From Desulfamplus sp. (GTDB lineage: Bacteria; Desulfobacterota; Desulfobacteria; Desulfobacterales; Desulfobacteraceae), in contig JADGBE010000004.1 in the NCBI GenBank assembly GCA_015231615.1, forward strand, positions 1 to 64,000: 64,000 nucleotides of DNA, written 5' to 3'. Shown here piece after piece: positions 12,101 to 19,995 of this stretch; within the stretch, counting starts at the first letter, position 1, and each line of letters starts with the position of its first letter. A model generated the notes under the pieces. It made no database searches. It worked only from the letters and a program-made list of their open reading frames with translations, and was not told the DNA's origin. A program made the translations under genes and the position numbers.

Positions 12101-12330
12101 TTGGCTCTATGACTGAATATCTGCTTAAAACAATGGTTCTTCCAAAACCTGATTTACCCGAATTACCCGAAAATATTTCTGAAAAAGTAGAGGAAAAGAA
12201 ACCCGTTGCCCTTACAATTGAACCTCAACCAAAATTCTTATCGTCAGATGTGGCAGTTGAAGAGCTAAGTGAAGATGACGCTGAAGAGATGCTGCGTCAG
12301 GAGCTTGCGAACTTATTGGGTAATGATTGA
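6181..12330 (+). CDS. Type I polyketide synthase module B, complete: KS-AT-DH-KR-ACP
   Basis: 2049 residues and the only module in the window with a complete acyltransferase. The N-terminus (1-38) is a short predicted coiled coil, likely a docking helix. The KS has Cys212, His347 and His387. The AT has GHSVGEY at 720-726 and HAFH at 822-825, the signature usually linked to malonyl-CoA. The DH keeps His1043, but its motif reads HRIFEKIVVS, so the conserved Gly and Pro of HxxxGxxxxP are replaced; LHPGLIDS supplies the second catalytic acid. This DH may be weak. The KR has TGGLGGLG at 1616-1623, an LDD motif (B-type, D-hydroxyl) and SNYAAANSF. The ACP serine is Ser1945 in GLDSLMA. The tail (LSEDDAEEMLRQELANLL) resembles those of modules A and C. 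If the DH is inactive the product keeps a beta-hydroxyl, a possible target for the upstream sulfotransferase (inference). Confidence 0.95.
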   Translation: MTDKATVPNNPADTLKKLYITLKQTQAKLSSVESAAHEPIAIIGMGCRFPGGANNPQKYWDLLINQKDAIIDAPSSRWKASDWFDPDQSVQGKMFTVQGGFLDQPVDMFDAAFFNISPKEASGLDPQQRLLLEVSRETFENAGLATSNLKGSNCGVFLGMSSDDYALAHRHSGDHKVIDAYSITGTTFSTACGRISYFYGLEGPAMTVDTACSSALVVLHIACKSLRSKESDLALAGGVNLMLSPESHICFSKLRAISPDGRCKSFSADANGYVRGEGCGLIVLKRLSDALADKNKILAVIRGSAVNQDGKSNGLTAPNGLAQVKVIESALKDAGVSPSDLSFIETHGTGTSLGDPIEAEAISTVFAAHFSKDKPLIIGSCKTNIGHLEPASGIAALIKVILCMQHDKIPANLHFKNPSPLIPWEEIPIVVPSKTVGWKAVEGGNESAADKEKVIEAGKQSRAVKERVAGVNAFGFSGTNVHVILSDIPQSFAKQALAQTSQQKAKSDQELSDRSHHILTVSAKTKTAAETLKNDYIKFLEEIESQKSDELNKSSQSNASEIQISDICRTSNIGRDHFQYRFAAVGKDRASLIKNLNAQSDLSVQSSVLSKSQIQSGVASTKSDLRPTLAFLFTGQGSQYPGMGRSLFETQPIFRQTLQKCDEILKPIIGQSLIYLFYDENADQDILHQTRFTQPALFALEYSLYSLWKSLGIEPDFMMGHSVGEYVASCAAGLFSLEDGLKLISRRGELMQSLPSGGGMAAIMATPEEVEKAIAKYANALSVAAFNGPKHTVISGREDAITDVIEPFKARGTKVVRLTVSHAFHSPLIEPILDEFEKTAASISFKKPTVRLVSNVGGDIAGNEIMTPAYWRNHIRNPVRFFESMTTLKREGVSIFVEIGPKPTLLGMGRTALPDLEGLWLPSLRVGQPDWDVALTSLGKIYANGFDVNWNGLYPSSSTTFGAGQPVELPNYPFERKKFWTPIPSSSGLKTGAGFDAASGFTSGYTFERLHPLIDRKIESPLLSSTLFETQFNQRALPFLDDHRIFEKIVVSAASHLSLLSGASEFLFSENKGCVIEDILFTQALIIPENKNRTLQVLFSPIEETGQHDFTIITFNQKEREHTQEKNRYIRHVTGRIAPFNSEKQAASESELNNLKSAWEDCKTVIDPDNVYEFQDKRQIKLGASYHWISQIQKGEGAAVCRFQSPDGVDIAAWGLHPGLIDSCFGLMVMASEGDPKTTYIPFAIEEFRCYRKPDPTDIQAVARIRRTSAVLDNSKDSDRSADSNKSNGLSNSEVLDKLVGDIKLYDKDGLVAEWVGLEGRQVDPESLFKDSLDSELSDDSEQEIENRAISEIKNWLYEIEWDIQKNDTVLQQEFSEHDSQHKEWVIISDTQALASKLSEKLKEKGDECRFWSWDNLSGDRKLAALSSDGEILGDEILTALKSEYLKGVIHLVTSDCVDLSTQLTQKSQSIELLQKNICGVTLELVQALIQRSGQSVTDNDSQPRLILVTCGTQTVTGDEKSINPHTATLWGMGRVIALEHPELTPVLVDLDSDSTIEEVAKELITVCNSDRNGESQIAFRQGQLYFARLRRTDNSLPKAASAPPHISSDHTYLITGGLGGLGLATAGFLAQNNAGCIVLVGRSKPSQFVLASIEELRNGKNNVRIEIRSVDLAVPEQVGSLLADIAANMPPLKGVIHAAGLLDDGMLRQLNWSKFWKVMSPKVMGAWTLDQLTRNLELDFFVCFSSIVSILGTPAQSNYAAANSFLDGICRKRDIESASSLIGKEGIGEPVFRRKSLSINWGPFAEIGMAAKLDEINRKRITSQGFKLISPKSGLIALSSLLGQSQETSQIAVMSVDWSKFIGRVQSSSGELFLSDFKVKKAVGLSPNKSTKSSWQQELSKAPSYEHQPLLLSKIQTATADILGMDSPEQVLPDARLFDLGLDSLMAVELKNLVEKNLNCRLKSTLVFDYPTVGSMTEYLLKTMVLPKPDLPELPENISEKVEEKKPVALTIEPQPKFLSSDVAVEELSEDDAEEMLRQELANLLGND

Positions 12331-12387
12331 ACTCTTATTCTTTCGGAAATTTAATGAAACGTAAACAGAGCTTTTTTATATCTAAGA

Positions 12388-12411
12388 TGGAGACGCCAAC
12401 AGGCGTCTTTA
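12388..12411. repeat. GAGACG-type palindromic repeat between PKS genes
   Basis: AGACGCC (12391-12397) pairs with GGCGTCT (12402-12408) around a 4-base loop, with weaker pairing outside. It lies in the 111-bp gap between PKS modules B and C. The arm resembles the longer perfect palindrome at 13895-13922. It could act as a weak hairpin in the mRNA but has no U-tract, so a terminator role is not supported. Confidence 0.6.
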
Positions 12412-12441
12412 CAGTTTAAGACTATTGGGAAAAATAAAGCT

Positions 12442-15400
12442 ATGAACTCAAATAATTCAGATACTCTATCTCCAGTTAAGCAGGCTCTTATTGCTCTTAA
12501 GGGTATGCAGAAAAAATATGACACACTTCAAAAAGAACACGATAATTTAAAAGCCCAAAAGAGTGAACCAATTGCAATTATCGGCATGGGGTGCAGATTT
12601 CCGGGAGGAGCTGATACTCCTTATAAGTATTGGGATTTACTTAAAAATGGAAAAGATGCAATAGTTGAAGTCCCGCATTATCGCTGGGATATAGATTCTT
12701 GTTTTGATCCAAACCCTGATGCAATCGGCAAGATGTATTGCCGTTATGGCGGATTTATTGGACCTGTTGATAGATTTGACAGCCTATTTTTTGGTCTATC
12801 TCCTCGTGAAGTTGCCCGCATGGATCCACAGCACAGACTTGTGCTTGAAGTTGCATGGGAAGCCTTAGAACACGCTTTAATTCCACCCTCAAAGATTTAC
12901 GGAAAGCCTGTCGGTGTTTTTTTGGGAATTACCGCATTTGACTATGGTTTATTACTTTTTGGGGAGGGTGATCTCACAAAGATAGATGCTTTTTCTGGAA
13001 CTGGCGGAACTTTAGGACCTGCTGCTGGACGGCTCTCTTATCTTCTTGGTTTAACTGGTCCAAGTTTTGTGCTTGATACAGCCTGTTCATCATCTTTAGT
13101 TGCTCTTCATCTTGCCTGCCAAAGCCTTAGGAATAGAGAGTGTAACCTTGCCCTTGCCGGCGGTGTAAACTTAACTCTTGGTCCTGCTGGCACAGTTAAT
13201 TTCTGTAAAGCCCGAATGCTTGCCCCTGACGGTCGCTGCAAAACTTTTGACTCTTCTGCTGATGGTTATGTTCGCGGCGAAGGATGCGGCGTTGTTGTTC
13301 TAAAACGGCTTTCTGATGTTGTGCCTCAAAAAGATCGCGTGCTTGCCTTGATTAGAGGCTCTGCTTTAAATCAGGATGGACCTTCAGGCGGTTTTACTGT
13401 TCCATCAGGACCTGCTCAAGAAAAGGTTATTCGTTCAGCATTATCTGAAGCTGGTCTCACCCCTGATCAAATTGACTATATTGAAGCTCATGGAACAGGC
13501 ACAGCACTTGGTGATCCAATTGAAATTGAGGCTTTAGGTGCTGTTTTCAGCCGTAATCGCAATCCTAAACAACCGCTTAAAATTGGCTCAGTCAAGACAA
13601 ATTTTGGTCATTTAGAAGCTGCTGCTGGTATGGCATCATTTTTAAAGGTAGTTCTATCAATTAATCATGGGTATATTCCGCCACATCTGCATTTTAAAAA
13701 GCCAAATCCCCGTGTTGAGTGGGAAACTCTGCCGATTCAGGTCAATAAAGAACTTACGCCATGGAAAGAGGGAGATAGGTTGCGGGCAGCAGGGATATCC
13801 TCTTTTGGTTTTTCAGGAACAAACGCTCATATTATAGTTAGTGAGCCACCAATAATTGATAAAACATTTGAAAAACGTGGGGAATATTATGAGTGTAGAG
13901 ACGCACGACCGTGCGTCTCTACGTCTATACAAAACATTGAAGTTTTATGTCTATCTGCAAAATCAGAATCTGCATTAAGAGAATCAGCAAAAAAATGGGC
14001 TGAATTTTTGACTACAAATTCAAAAGAAAATCTATCTTCAATTTGTAAAGCTGCTAACACAGGAAGAAACCATTTTTCATATCGTTTGACTGTTAAATCC
14101 AAAACAGCAATTGATATGGCTCTCTTATTAGATAAATTTGTCCATCAAGTCAGTCCTGAGATTTTGCTTGAGTCAACATCAAAAAACAGCCTTATTTATA
14201 AACAAGTTCGTAAAGCATCTAAAGTGGCTTTTATTTTCACGGGTAAAACTTTCTCTCTTTCACCTGAACAATTTGATAAGGAAACCCAAATTTTAACGGC
14301 TCTTCAAAATACAATTGCAGAGTGCGAAAAAGTTTTATCTGATTTAATCCCTCAACATAATCTGCAAGAACTTCCCCAGACAGCTTCATTTATTTATGAA
14401 TATGCTTTAGCAAAGCAGTTGATAGAGTTTGGTCTTGAGCCTGATCTGCTTCTTTTTGATGGAAATGATGGCGAATTAATTGCCTCGTGCATAGCTGGTG
14501 TGTTCAGCCTTGCTGATGCTCTATACCTTACAATCAGCAACAATACACAATATTTAAAAAAACAAGATTTAAGAAATATTAAACCCAATCTACCCTCAAT
14601 CCGCATTCTAAAAGATAAATCTTCTGATATTCCTGATAATCTGCTGAAAATTAAAGTAACAGAGATAATTGATAACGCTGCCTTAGCAGCAAGACTTGAT
14701 AACGCTGCCTTAACAGTAAGACTTAGTAGAGAGATCAAATCAATATCTTTGCAAGATTTTCTGCCTCATCTTGCTGAAGCGTATATTCAAGGAGTAATTG
14801 TTAATTGGGATAAAGTTTATGCTGGCGTTGAAGTTAGTAATCTTGATCCGCCATTTTATCCATTTGATAGAAAATATTGCTGGATTGAAGAGCCAAAAGA
14901 GGTTGCGAGTTCAGATAAACCAATTTCAAACAAATCTATTTCAGATAAATCAAATACCTTAACTCCAGAGGGACACCCATTACTTGGGATTCGTTTGGAG
15001 CTTCCGCTTTTAGAGCAGATAAGATTTCAAAACACCTTACGATCTGATTATCCCAAACATTTACAAGATCATCGTATTTTTAACAGAACTGTAATGCCTG
15101 CGGCTGGCTATATAGTATTTTTGCTGACCGCAGCTGAACACCTTTTTGATGGTGTTGGTTCTGTTGCTGAACACCAAAATATCCACCCAATTACAACGGT
15201 CAAAGATTTAGTATTTGCCCAGCCAATGTTTCTTGAAACAGAAGATGGGGAGTCTTTAACCCGAACTGTTCAGTTGATTTTAGACCCGATTCAATCAGAA
15301 TCTCTTAAAGATGGTAATATCAACAAATCTCAATTTAATGCCAAAGTGGTAAGCTCTTATTCTCAAAATCTAAAGTTAGGAGAGTGGCAAACCCATTGTC

Positions 15401-18201
15401 GCGGTAAGATGGGTTATAGTAAGTCAGAGATAGAGATGCCAGCAGACAAAAACAGCGGCAATATTGATTATACAGCTATTCAATCAATTCAATCCCGCTG
15501 CACCCAAATGAGAGACGGCTCAACATTTTATCAAGAGCTTGCTCAAAGTGGTTATAATTGGGGAGAGTCTTTCCGTTGGATAGATACTATATGGAGCAAT
15601 GATACAGAAGCTCTTTTTAAAATCAGAACTCCTAAAATTCCAGATAGTTTAGATGATTATCCTGTATATCCGGGTTTCTTAGATGCTGGGTTTCAGATTT
15701 TAGGAAGTTTTGGCAGAAAGGGAAAAGATATTGATTCGTCAACCTCTGAATCATTATCTTTTATGCCATTTGCATTAGAACATTTAGAATTTTTTGGAGA
15801 AAATAGAGATAGAATTAATAGATCAAATGATTTCTGGGGATATATAAAAATTACTGATCCGATAAGTCAGGAGAAAGAGAGATTTAAAGGTGATATCTGC
15901 TGGTTTGACAAAGATGGAGTTGCTATTCAAGTAAAGGGGTTTGAATTTAGAGAGGTTAAAAATAGTTTAGTAGATATTCAGAATGTCCAAAAAATTAAGA
16001 AATTCTTATATCAACCAATCTGGAAATCTAAGCTGTTAAATATTGACACCTCAAATATTCAATCTTCTTCAGTTGCTGGAGTATGGCTTATTCTATCTGA
16101 TGAGCCAAATATTCACAGTCAAAGCATTGGTCTTAGTTTAGCTCAAAATATTGAAAAATCAGGGGGGAAATGTGTTACTACCTTCTCTAAAATTGGGTCT
16201 GAAATCGATGCAGAATTTGACAAAAAGAACTCCTGCATTAACAAAACCTACCAGCTTGATCCAACTAAACCTGACCATTTCAAAACTCTTTTACATATTT
16301 TGATGCAGAGTTCAAAAGAATTAAATCTCCCAATACGTGGAATAATTCACCTTTGGAGTATTAACGATGAGTTTTCAGAATCTATTTCAGAGAACAAAAT
16401 CATTGAGAGTCAAGATAAAGGCATAATCTCAATTCTGCATCTAATTCAAGCACAGATGTCAGAGAATTCAGCACTGCTGCCGTTATGGATTATTACTCGC
16501 GAGTCACAACCTGTTGTGTCAGACATCTCTTTAAATGGAGTGCTTCAATCTCCACTTTGGGGTCTTGCAATGACTATAGGGCTTGAACATCCTAATAAAT
16601 CTGCTGACAATATTTGCAGATGCGTTGATCTGATTTCAAACACCTCTTTAAATAAATCTATTTCTATGCTGATAAAAGAATTGGAAAATCAAGGAGAAGA
16701 TCGCCAGATAGCCTTAGGAGAATCAGGGCGATTTGTAAAACGGTTAGTTAGATTGCCAGAAAATATCTATAATTCTCTTTATACGAAGCCGTCTAAAGCA
16801 TCGCTCCCTAAAAAATTAAGAAAGGACGGCGTTTATATAATCACTGGCGGACTTGGCTCTTTAGGGCTTCTAACAGCCAAGCATCTAATTAATCTTGGTG
16901 TAAAACACCTTGTGCTGATAGGACGCAAATCTCCAAATGAATCTGCCATGGCACAAATTGATAGCATGATAAATCAAGGTGCTGATGTTAGAGTGTATTC
17001 AGCCGATATTACGAATTTAGAATATTTAGATAAAATATTTGTTGATATTGAACAAAGAGGCTTGCCACTGTCTGGTATTATTCATGCTGCTGGCACAATT
17101 GATGATGGAATTTTATTAAAACAAAATCGAAATAGATTTCAATCTATTTTAGCCCCAAAAGTTATTGGCTCAATTAATCTCTGGCTCTGCATAGAAAAAA
17201 GAAAAACCAAGCTTACAGAGCTTGATTTTGTAGTCTTTTTCTCTTCTATATCTTCTGTTATGGGATCCCCTGCCCAAGGCAGTTATGCGGCAGCCAATGC
17301 TTTCCTTGACGGGCTTGCACATCAGCTTAGAGCAGAAGGGATTAAAGCTATCAGCATAAACTACGGACCTTGGAGAGAATCTGGTATGGCTTTCCAGCAT
17401 AATTCAGGAGTAACCGATAGGTGGAAATCAGCAGGTATTGAGCCTCTATCTCCTGAAATTAATCTTGCTGTTTTTGGATTAAATTTAGAGTTGCTGCCGC
17501 CGCAAATTGGTCTTTTTTCAGTTGATTGGTCTCGTTTTGTCTCTCGTGCAGGGCAGGGTGGTGATACACTGTTTTTGTCAGAGCTTCTTGTATCTGATAA
17601 AGAGTGCAAAGCAGATGAAACAAATTTGGCAAAAAAGATTCATTCACAATCTTTTGGAGAATCTACCAAACAGGCTGAAAGTATGAGACAAGCTCAAAGT
17701 ATGAAAGAAGCTGAAAATATGCTGGATACTTTGAGAAGAATATCATCTGGTCAAAGGCACAATTGGGTAGGTGATCACATCTGCAAAAGAGTTGGAACTA
17801 TATTGGATATTTCACCTGATGTCTGTATTGACCCTGAACTCAGCCTTTTTGATTATGGGTTGAATTCGCTTATGGCAATTGAATTAAAAGAGCTGCTTGA
17901 AGCTGATTTAGAGCATACTCTTCCAGCTACTTTTGCATTTGATTTTCCTACAGTAAAAACCATGGCTGAATCTCTTCTTGAAACTGTAGAGCCTCTTTTG
18001 AATAAAGAGTTGAGCCAGCAGACAAACCAAGAAGCGAATAGTTTAGATGAGAGCAAAACACAAGGATTGACAAATAAACCCAGCAACACTCTTTCATCGC
18101 AAGACTCTGATGCACTTTTTTCAGAGATAACAAACATGAATGAAGCCAATTTAGAGGCTGCAATTGATGACGAATTGCGTGAGCTTTTGGGTGATATTTA
18201 A
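12442..18201 (+). CDS. Type I polyketide synthase module C with degenerate AT: KS-(AT remnant)-DH-KR-ACP
   Basis: 1919 residues. A helical N-terminus (1-45) precedes a KS with Cys215, His350 and His390. The AT region starts normally (VAFIFTGK near 594), but the nucleophile elbow GHSxGE reads DGNDGE (673-678), so the serine is Asn675; the HAFH region is gone and replaced partly by a 27-bp in-frame tandem repeat (14671-14724). The post-AT motif YPFDRKYCW remains. The domain is about 220 residues instead of about 300 and cannot work as a normal AT. The DH has His877 with HxxxNxxxxP, plus YPGFLDAGFQ. The KR has TGGLGSLG at 1468-1475, an IDD motif and SYAAANAF. The ACP serine is Ser1809 in GLNSLMA. 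A palindromic repeat is embedded in frame at 13895-13922. The protein ends with an ACP and acidic tail, with no release domain. Confidence 0.94.
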   Translation: MNSNNSDTLSPVKQALIALKGMQKKYDTLQKEHDNLKAQKSEPIAIIGMGCRFPGGADTPYKYWDLLKNGKDAIVEVPHYRWDIDSCFDPNPDAIGKMYCRYGGFIGPVDRFDSLFFGLSPREVARMDPQHRLVLEVAWEALEHALIPPSKIYGKPVGVFLGITAFDYGLLLFGEGDLTKIDAFSGTGGTLGPAAGRLSYLLGLTGPSFVLDTACSSSLVALHLACQSLRNRECNLALAGGVNLTLGPAGTVNFCKARMLAPDGRCKTFDSSADGYVRGEGCGVVVLKRLSDVVPQKDRVLALIRGSALNQDGPSGGFTVPSGPAQEKVIRSALSEAGLTPDQIDYIEAHGTGTALGDPIEIEALGAVFSRNRNPKQPLKIGSVKTNFGHLEAAAGMASFLKVVLSINHGYIPPHLHFKKPNPRVEWETLPIQVNKELTPWKEGDRLRAAGISSFGFSGTNAHIIVSEPPIIDKTFEKRGEYYECRDARPCVSTSIQNIEVLCLSAKSESALRESAKKWAEFLTTNSKENLSSICKAANTGRNHFSYRLTVKSKTAIDMALLLDKFVHQVSPEILLESTSKNSLIYKQVRKASKVAFIFTGKTFSLSPEQFDKETQILTALQNTIAECEKVLSDLIPQHNLQELPQTASFIYEYALAKQLIEFGLEPDLLLFDGNDGELIASCIAGVFSLADALYLTISNNTQYLKKQDLRNIKPNLPSIRILKDKSSDIPDNLLKIKVTEIIDNAALAARLDNAALTVRLSREIKSISLQDFLPHLAEAYIQGVIVNWDKVYAGVEVSNLDPPFYPFDRKYCWIEEPKEVASSDKPISNKSISDKSNTLTPEGHPLLGIRLELPLLEQIRFQNTLRSDYPKHLQDHRIFNRTVMPAAGYIVFLLTAAEHLFDGVGSVAEHQNIHPITTVKDLVFAQPMFLETEDGESLTRTVQLILDPIQSESLKDGNINKSQFNAKVVSSYSQNLKLGEWQTHCRGKMGYSKSEIEMPADKNSGNIDYTAIQSIQSRCTQMRDGSTFYQELAQSGYNWGESFRWIDTIWSNDTEALFKIRTPKIPDSLDDYPVYPGFLDAGFQILGSFGRKGKDIDSSTSESLSFMPFALEHLEFFGENRDRINRSNDFWGYIKITDPISQEKERFKGDICWFDKDGVAIQVKGFEFREVKNSLVDIQNVQKIKKFLYQPIWKSKLLNIDTSNIQSSSVAGVWLILSDEPNIHSQSIGLSLAQNIEKSGGKCVTTFSKIGSEIDAEFDKKNSCINKTYQLDPTKPDHFKTLLHILMQSSKELNLPIRGIIHLWSINDEFSESISENKIIESQDKGIISILHLIQAQMSENSALLPLWIITRESQPVVSDISLNGVLQSPLWGLAMTIGLEHPNKSADNICRCVDLISNTSLNKSISMLIKELENQGEDRQIALGESGRFVKRLVRLPENIYNSLYTKPSKASLPKKLRKDGVYIITGGLGSLGLLTAKHLINLGVKHLVLIGRKSPNESAMAQIDSMINQGADVRVYSADITNLEYLDKIFVDIEQRGLPLSGIIHAAGTIDDGILLKQNRNRFQSILAPKVIGSINLWLCIEKRKTKLTELDFVVFFSSISSVMGSPAQGSYAAANAFLDGLAHQLRAEGIKAISINYGPWRESGMAFQHNSGVTDRWKSAGIEPLSPEINLAVFGLNLELLPPQIGLFSVDWSRFVSRAGQGGDTLFLSELLVSDKECKADETNLAKKIHSQSFGESTKQAESMRQAQSMKEAENMLDTLRRISSGQRHNWVGDHICKRVGTILDISPDVCIDPELSLFDYGLNSLMAIELKELLEADLEHTLPATFAFDFPTVKTMAESLLETVEPLLNKELSQQTNQEANSLDESKTQGLTNKPSNTLSSQDSDALFSEITNMNEANLEAAIDDELRELLGDI
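13895..13922. repeat. Perfect palindromic repeat inside the PKS module C gene
   Basis: Two 13-base arms (13895-13907 and 13910-13922, GTAGAGACGCACG and its exact complement) flank a 2-base centre. It lies in the KS-to-AT linker and is translated in frame as part of ECRDARPCVSTS, which looks foreign to PKS linkers. Related arms occur in gaps at 12388, 34726 and 40679. Confidence 0.85.
14671..14724 (+). repeat. 27-bp tandem repeat in the AT remnant of PKS module C
   Basis: Two 27-base units (14671-14697 and 14698-14724) differ at only a few positions and encode DNAALAARL then DNAALTVRL. The frame is kept. The repeat lies where the second half of the acyltransferase should be. Confidence 0.85.
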
Positions 18202-18309
18202 GACTTTTAATGTCAGAATTAGGATAGGTGGTAGAATATTTCTATTTATAGACAATAATTATTGGCCTGTAATTATTCAATTATTCCAAAAATTGTAGGA
18301 GATCATTAT

Positions 18310-18570
18310 ATGGAAAATACAAATTATAGAATGGACTTTAAAAATTACTTCCCTGATATAGCTAATCTACCTGAAGCTGCACATAAAGAGCTAATATCAT
18401 TTTATGAATTTTTGTTATTCAAATACAATTATAAAGAACAAAATAATTCTAAAATGAAATACATTAAGCATGATGATAAAAAAAGCATATTATCAAAAAT
18501 ATTTGCAGATGCTAATGGTCAACTACCGCCCGATTATACATTTGACAGAGAAGAACTTCATGAAAGATAA
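18310..18570 (+). CDS. Antitoxin-like small protein of a PIN-toxin pair
   Basis: 86 residues from the ATG at 18310, chosen because a GTAGGAGA ribosome binding site lies about 8 bases upstream; a longer reading from 18262 lacks such a site. The sequence (PEAAHKELISFYEFLLFKY, later PPDYTFDREELHER) resembles DUF2281-type antitoxins found next to VapC toxins, with a C-terminal tail that would bind the toxin. The following PIN gene overlaps its last 11 bases. By analogy with VapB it should neutralise the toxin and repress the operon, but no clear DNA-binding motif was identified. Confidence 0.7.
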   Translation: MENTNYRMDFKNYFPDIANLPEAAHKELISFYEFLLFKYNYKEQNNSKMKYIKHDDKKSILSKIFADANGQLPPDYTFDREELHER

Positions 18571-18970
18571 AATTTTTGTAGATACAAATCTTCTTGTTTA
18601 TTCTGTAGCTAATGATTTTAACAAAAAGAAGATCGCAAATGATCTTCTAATAGCTAACGAAATAATTGTCAGCACACAAGTTATAAACGAGTTTGTTGCT
18701 GTAACACTTCGCAAAAAAATCCTTCAACCCGAACAAATTATTGAATTTTCTAAAGGATTTATGAAGGTCTTTGAGATAAATGTCATAACTCAAGCAACTA
18801 TCTCTTTAGCATTTGAAATAATGTTGAAATATCACTTTTCTTATTGGGATAGCCTTATTATCTCTTCAGCATTAGAAAGCAACACCGCACTTTTATATTC
18901 AGAAGATTTACAGGATAGGCAAATTATTGAAAATAGATTGACTATTTGTAATCCTTTTAAAGATGTATAA
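18560..18970 (+). CDS. PIN-domain ribonuclease toxin, VapC-like
   Basis: 136 residues from the ATG at 18560, which overlaps the antitoxin gene by 11 bases; this start puts the conserved KIFVDTNLLVYS strand at the N-terminus as in VapC proteins. The acidic metal-binding residues are visible: Asp in VDTN, Glu in INEFVAVTL, Asp in YWDSLIISSA and acids in YSEDLQD. VapC toxins cleave RNA, usually initiator tRNA or rRNA, when the antitoxin is lost. The pair sits just behind the PKS genes and could stabilise that locus (inference). Confidence 0.88.
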   Translation: MKDKIFVDTNLLVYSVANDFNKKKIANDLLIANEIIVSTQVINEFVAVTLRKKILQPEQIIEFSKGFMKVFEINVITQATISLAFEIMLKYHFSYWDSLIISSALESNTALLYSEDLQDRQIIENRLTICNPFKDV

Positions 18971-19037
18971 TTTTAGCAAATAACTTCCCCATTACTTATA
19001 GTATGGATAGGTTGTAATAATAACGCTGGAGGATTAT

Positions 19038-19808
19038 ATGGCTTTGCAGAAACTTAAATTTTATTCGCTTTCACTCGTTGTTATCTGCCTGTTTATTTCA
19101 GTATCCACGATTTGTGCGGAGACTTTCCCACAACTTGAAATTATGACGGAAGAGTGGACTCCCTACAATTTTGAAAAAGATGGCGTTGTGCAAGGTATAT
19201 CAACCGATATTCTTGTGCTTATGCTTGAAAAAGTTGGTTCTACACAGGGTAGAAAAGATATAAACTTATATCCTTGGGCACGTGGCTATAAGTTGCTTAA
19301 AACAAAACCAAACACGCTTCTTTATACAACATCAAAAACTGAAGAGAGAGAAAATATGTTTAAATGGGTTGGACCAATCTTTGAAATTGATTTTAATCTC
19401 TATGCTTTAAAAAGCAGAAAGATCAAAATAAATTCATTTGAAGAAATCAAGATTTATAAAATCGGAACTCTCAGAGACGATGTTGTGGAAGAGGTTTTAG
19501 TCAAAAATGCAGGCATGAAAGTGAGTGATTTTGATAGGGTAGCTGCAAACGTCTTTAATATGAAGAAACTTGCTGCTGGAAGAGTTGACCTTGTTCCTCA
19601 AGCCCAAGACACAACAGATGTGGAGTGTAAAAGATTGGGACTCGATCCTAATGATTTTGAAGCGGTTTTCCTCCTGCATAAAACAAGTATGTATTATGCG
19701 TTCAATAAAGAAACTCCTGATTCCGTAATAAAGACATTGCAAACCGCATTTGATCAACTTAAAAACGAAGGTAAGTTGACTGAAATTTTTCATAGCTACG
19801 GTAAATGA
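19038..19808 (+). CDS. Periplasmic solute-binding protein, family 3-like, orphan
   Basis: 256 residues with a clear signal peptide (about 1-27, hydrophobic then CAE) and a GGAGG-type site before the ATG. The mature start LEIMTEEWTPYNFEKDGVVQGISTDI is typical of amino-acid-type (SBP_bac_3) binding proteins; such standalone proteins often feed sensors rather than transporters. No permease or ATPase gene is nearby. Two further family members, closer to each other than to this one, lie at 43613-45232. The ligand cannot be read from the sequence. Confidence 0.83.
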   Translation: MALQKLKFYSLSLVVICLFISVSTICAETFPQLEIMTEEWTPYNFEKDGVVQGISTDILVLMLEKVGSTQGRKDINLYPWARGYKLLKTKPNTLLYTTSKTEERENMFKWVGPIFEIDFNLYALKSRKIKINSFEEIKIYKIGTLRDDVVEEVLVKNAGMKVSDFDRVAANVFNMKKLAAGRVDLVPQAQDTTDVECKRLGLDPNDFEAVFLLHKTSMYYAFNKETPDSVIKTLQTAFDQLKNEGKLTEIFHSYGK

Positions 19809-19995
19809 GCTTACAAATGATCTTGTTATACTATAAAGTATGTTTGTAATCTGTAAATTGAGTTGACTTGTCATAATAATGGATTGGCAAAAAGGTTAAG
19901 GATTTCACATAAAGAATAGGTATAATTGGTGTAATAAGATTATATACACTAACACAAAACAACATAACAAAAGAGTCGTATAGGAGCAAACTAAA

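Noticed and set aside
14394-14738. 114-residue reverse-strand frame inside PKS module C
   Set aside because: It is the shadow of the PKS coding sequence, with no ribosome binding site or recognisable family.
13842-14900. Sequencing error explaining the missing AT serine in PKS module C
   Set aside because: The frame is intact and a large part of the domain is missing together with the motif, so a single error cannot explain it.
18470-18559. Longer start for the PIN toxin
   Set aside because: The extra N-terminal residues are unlike VapC and overlap the antitoxin gene in another frame; the ATG at 18560 fits the family.
19921-19926. TATAAT as a promoter for gap
   Set aside because: No -35 box lies at suitable spacing (TTGGCA is about 30 bases upstream), so a promoter call would be arbitrary.
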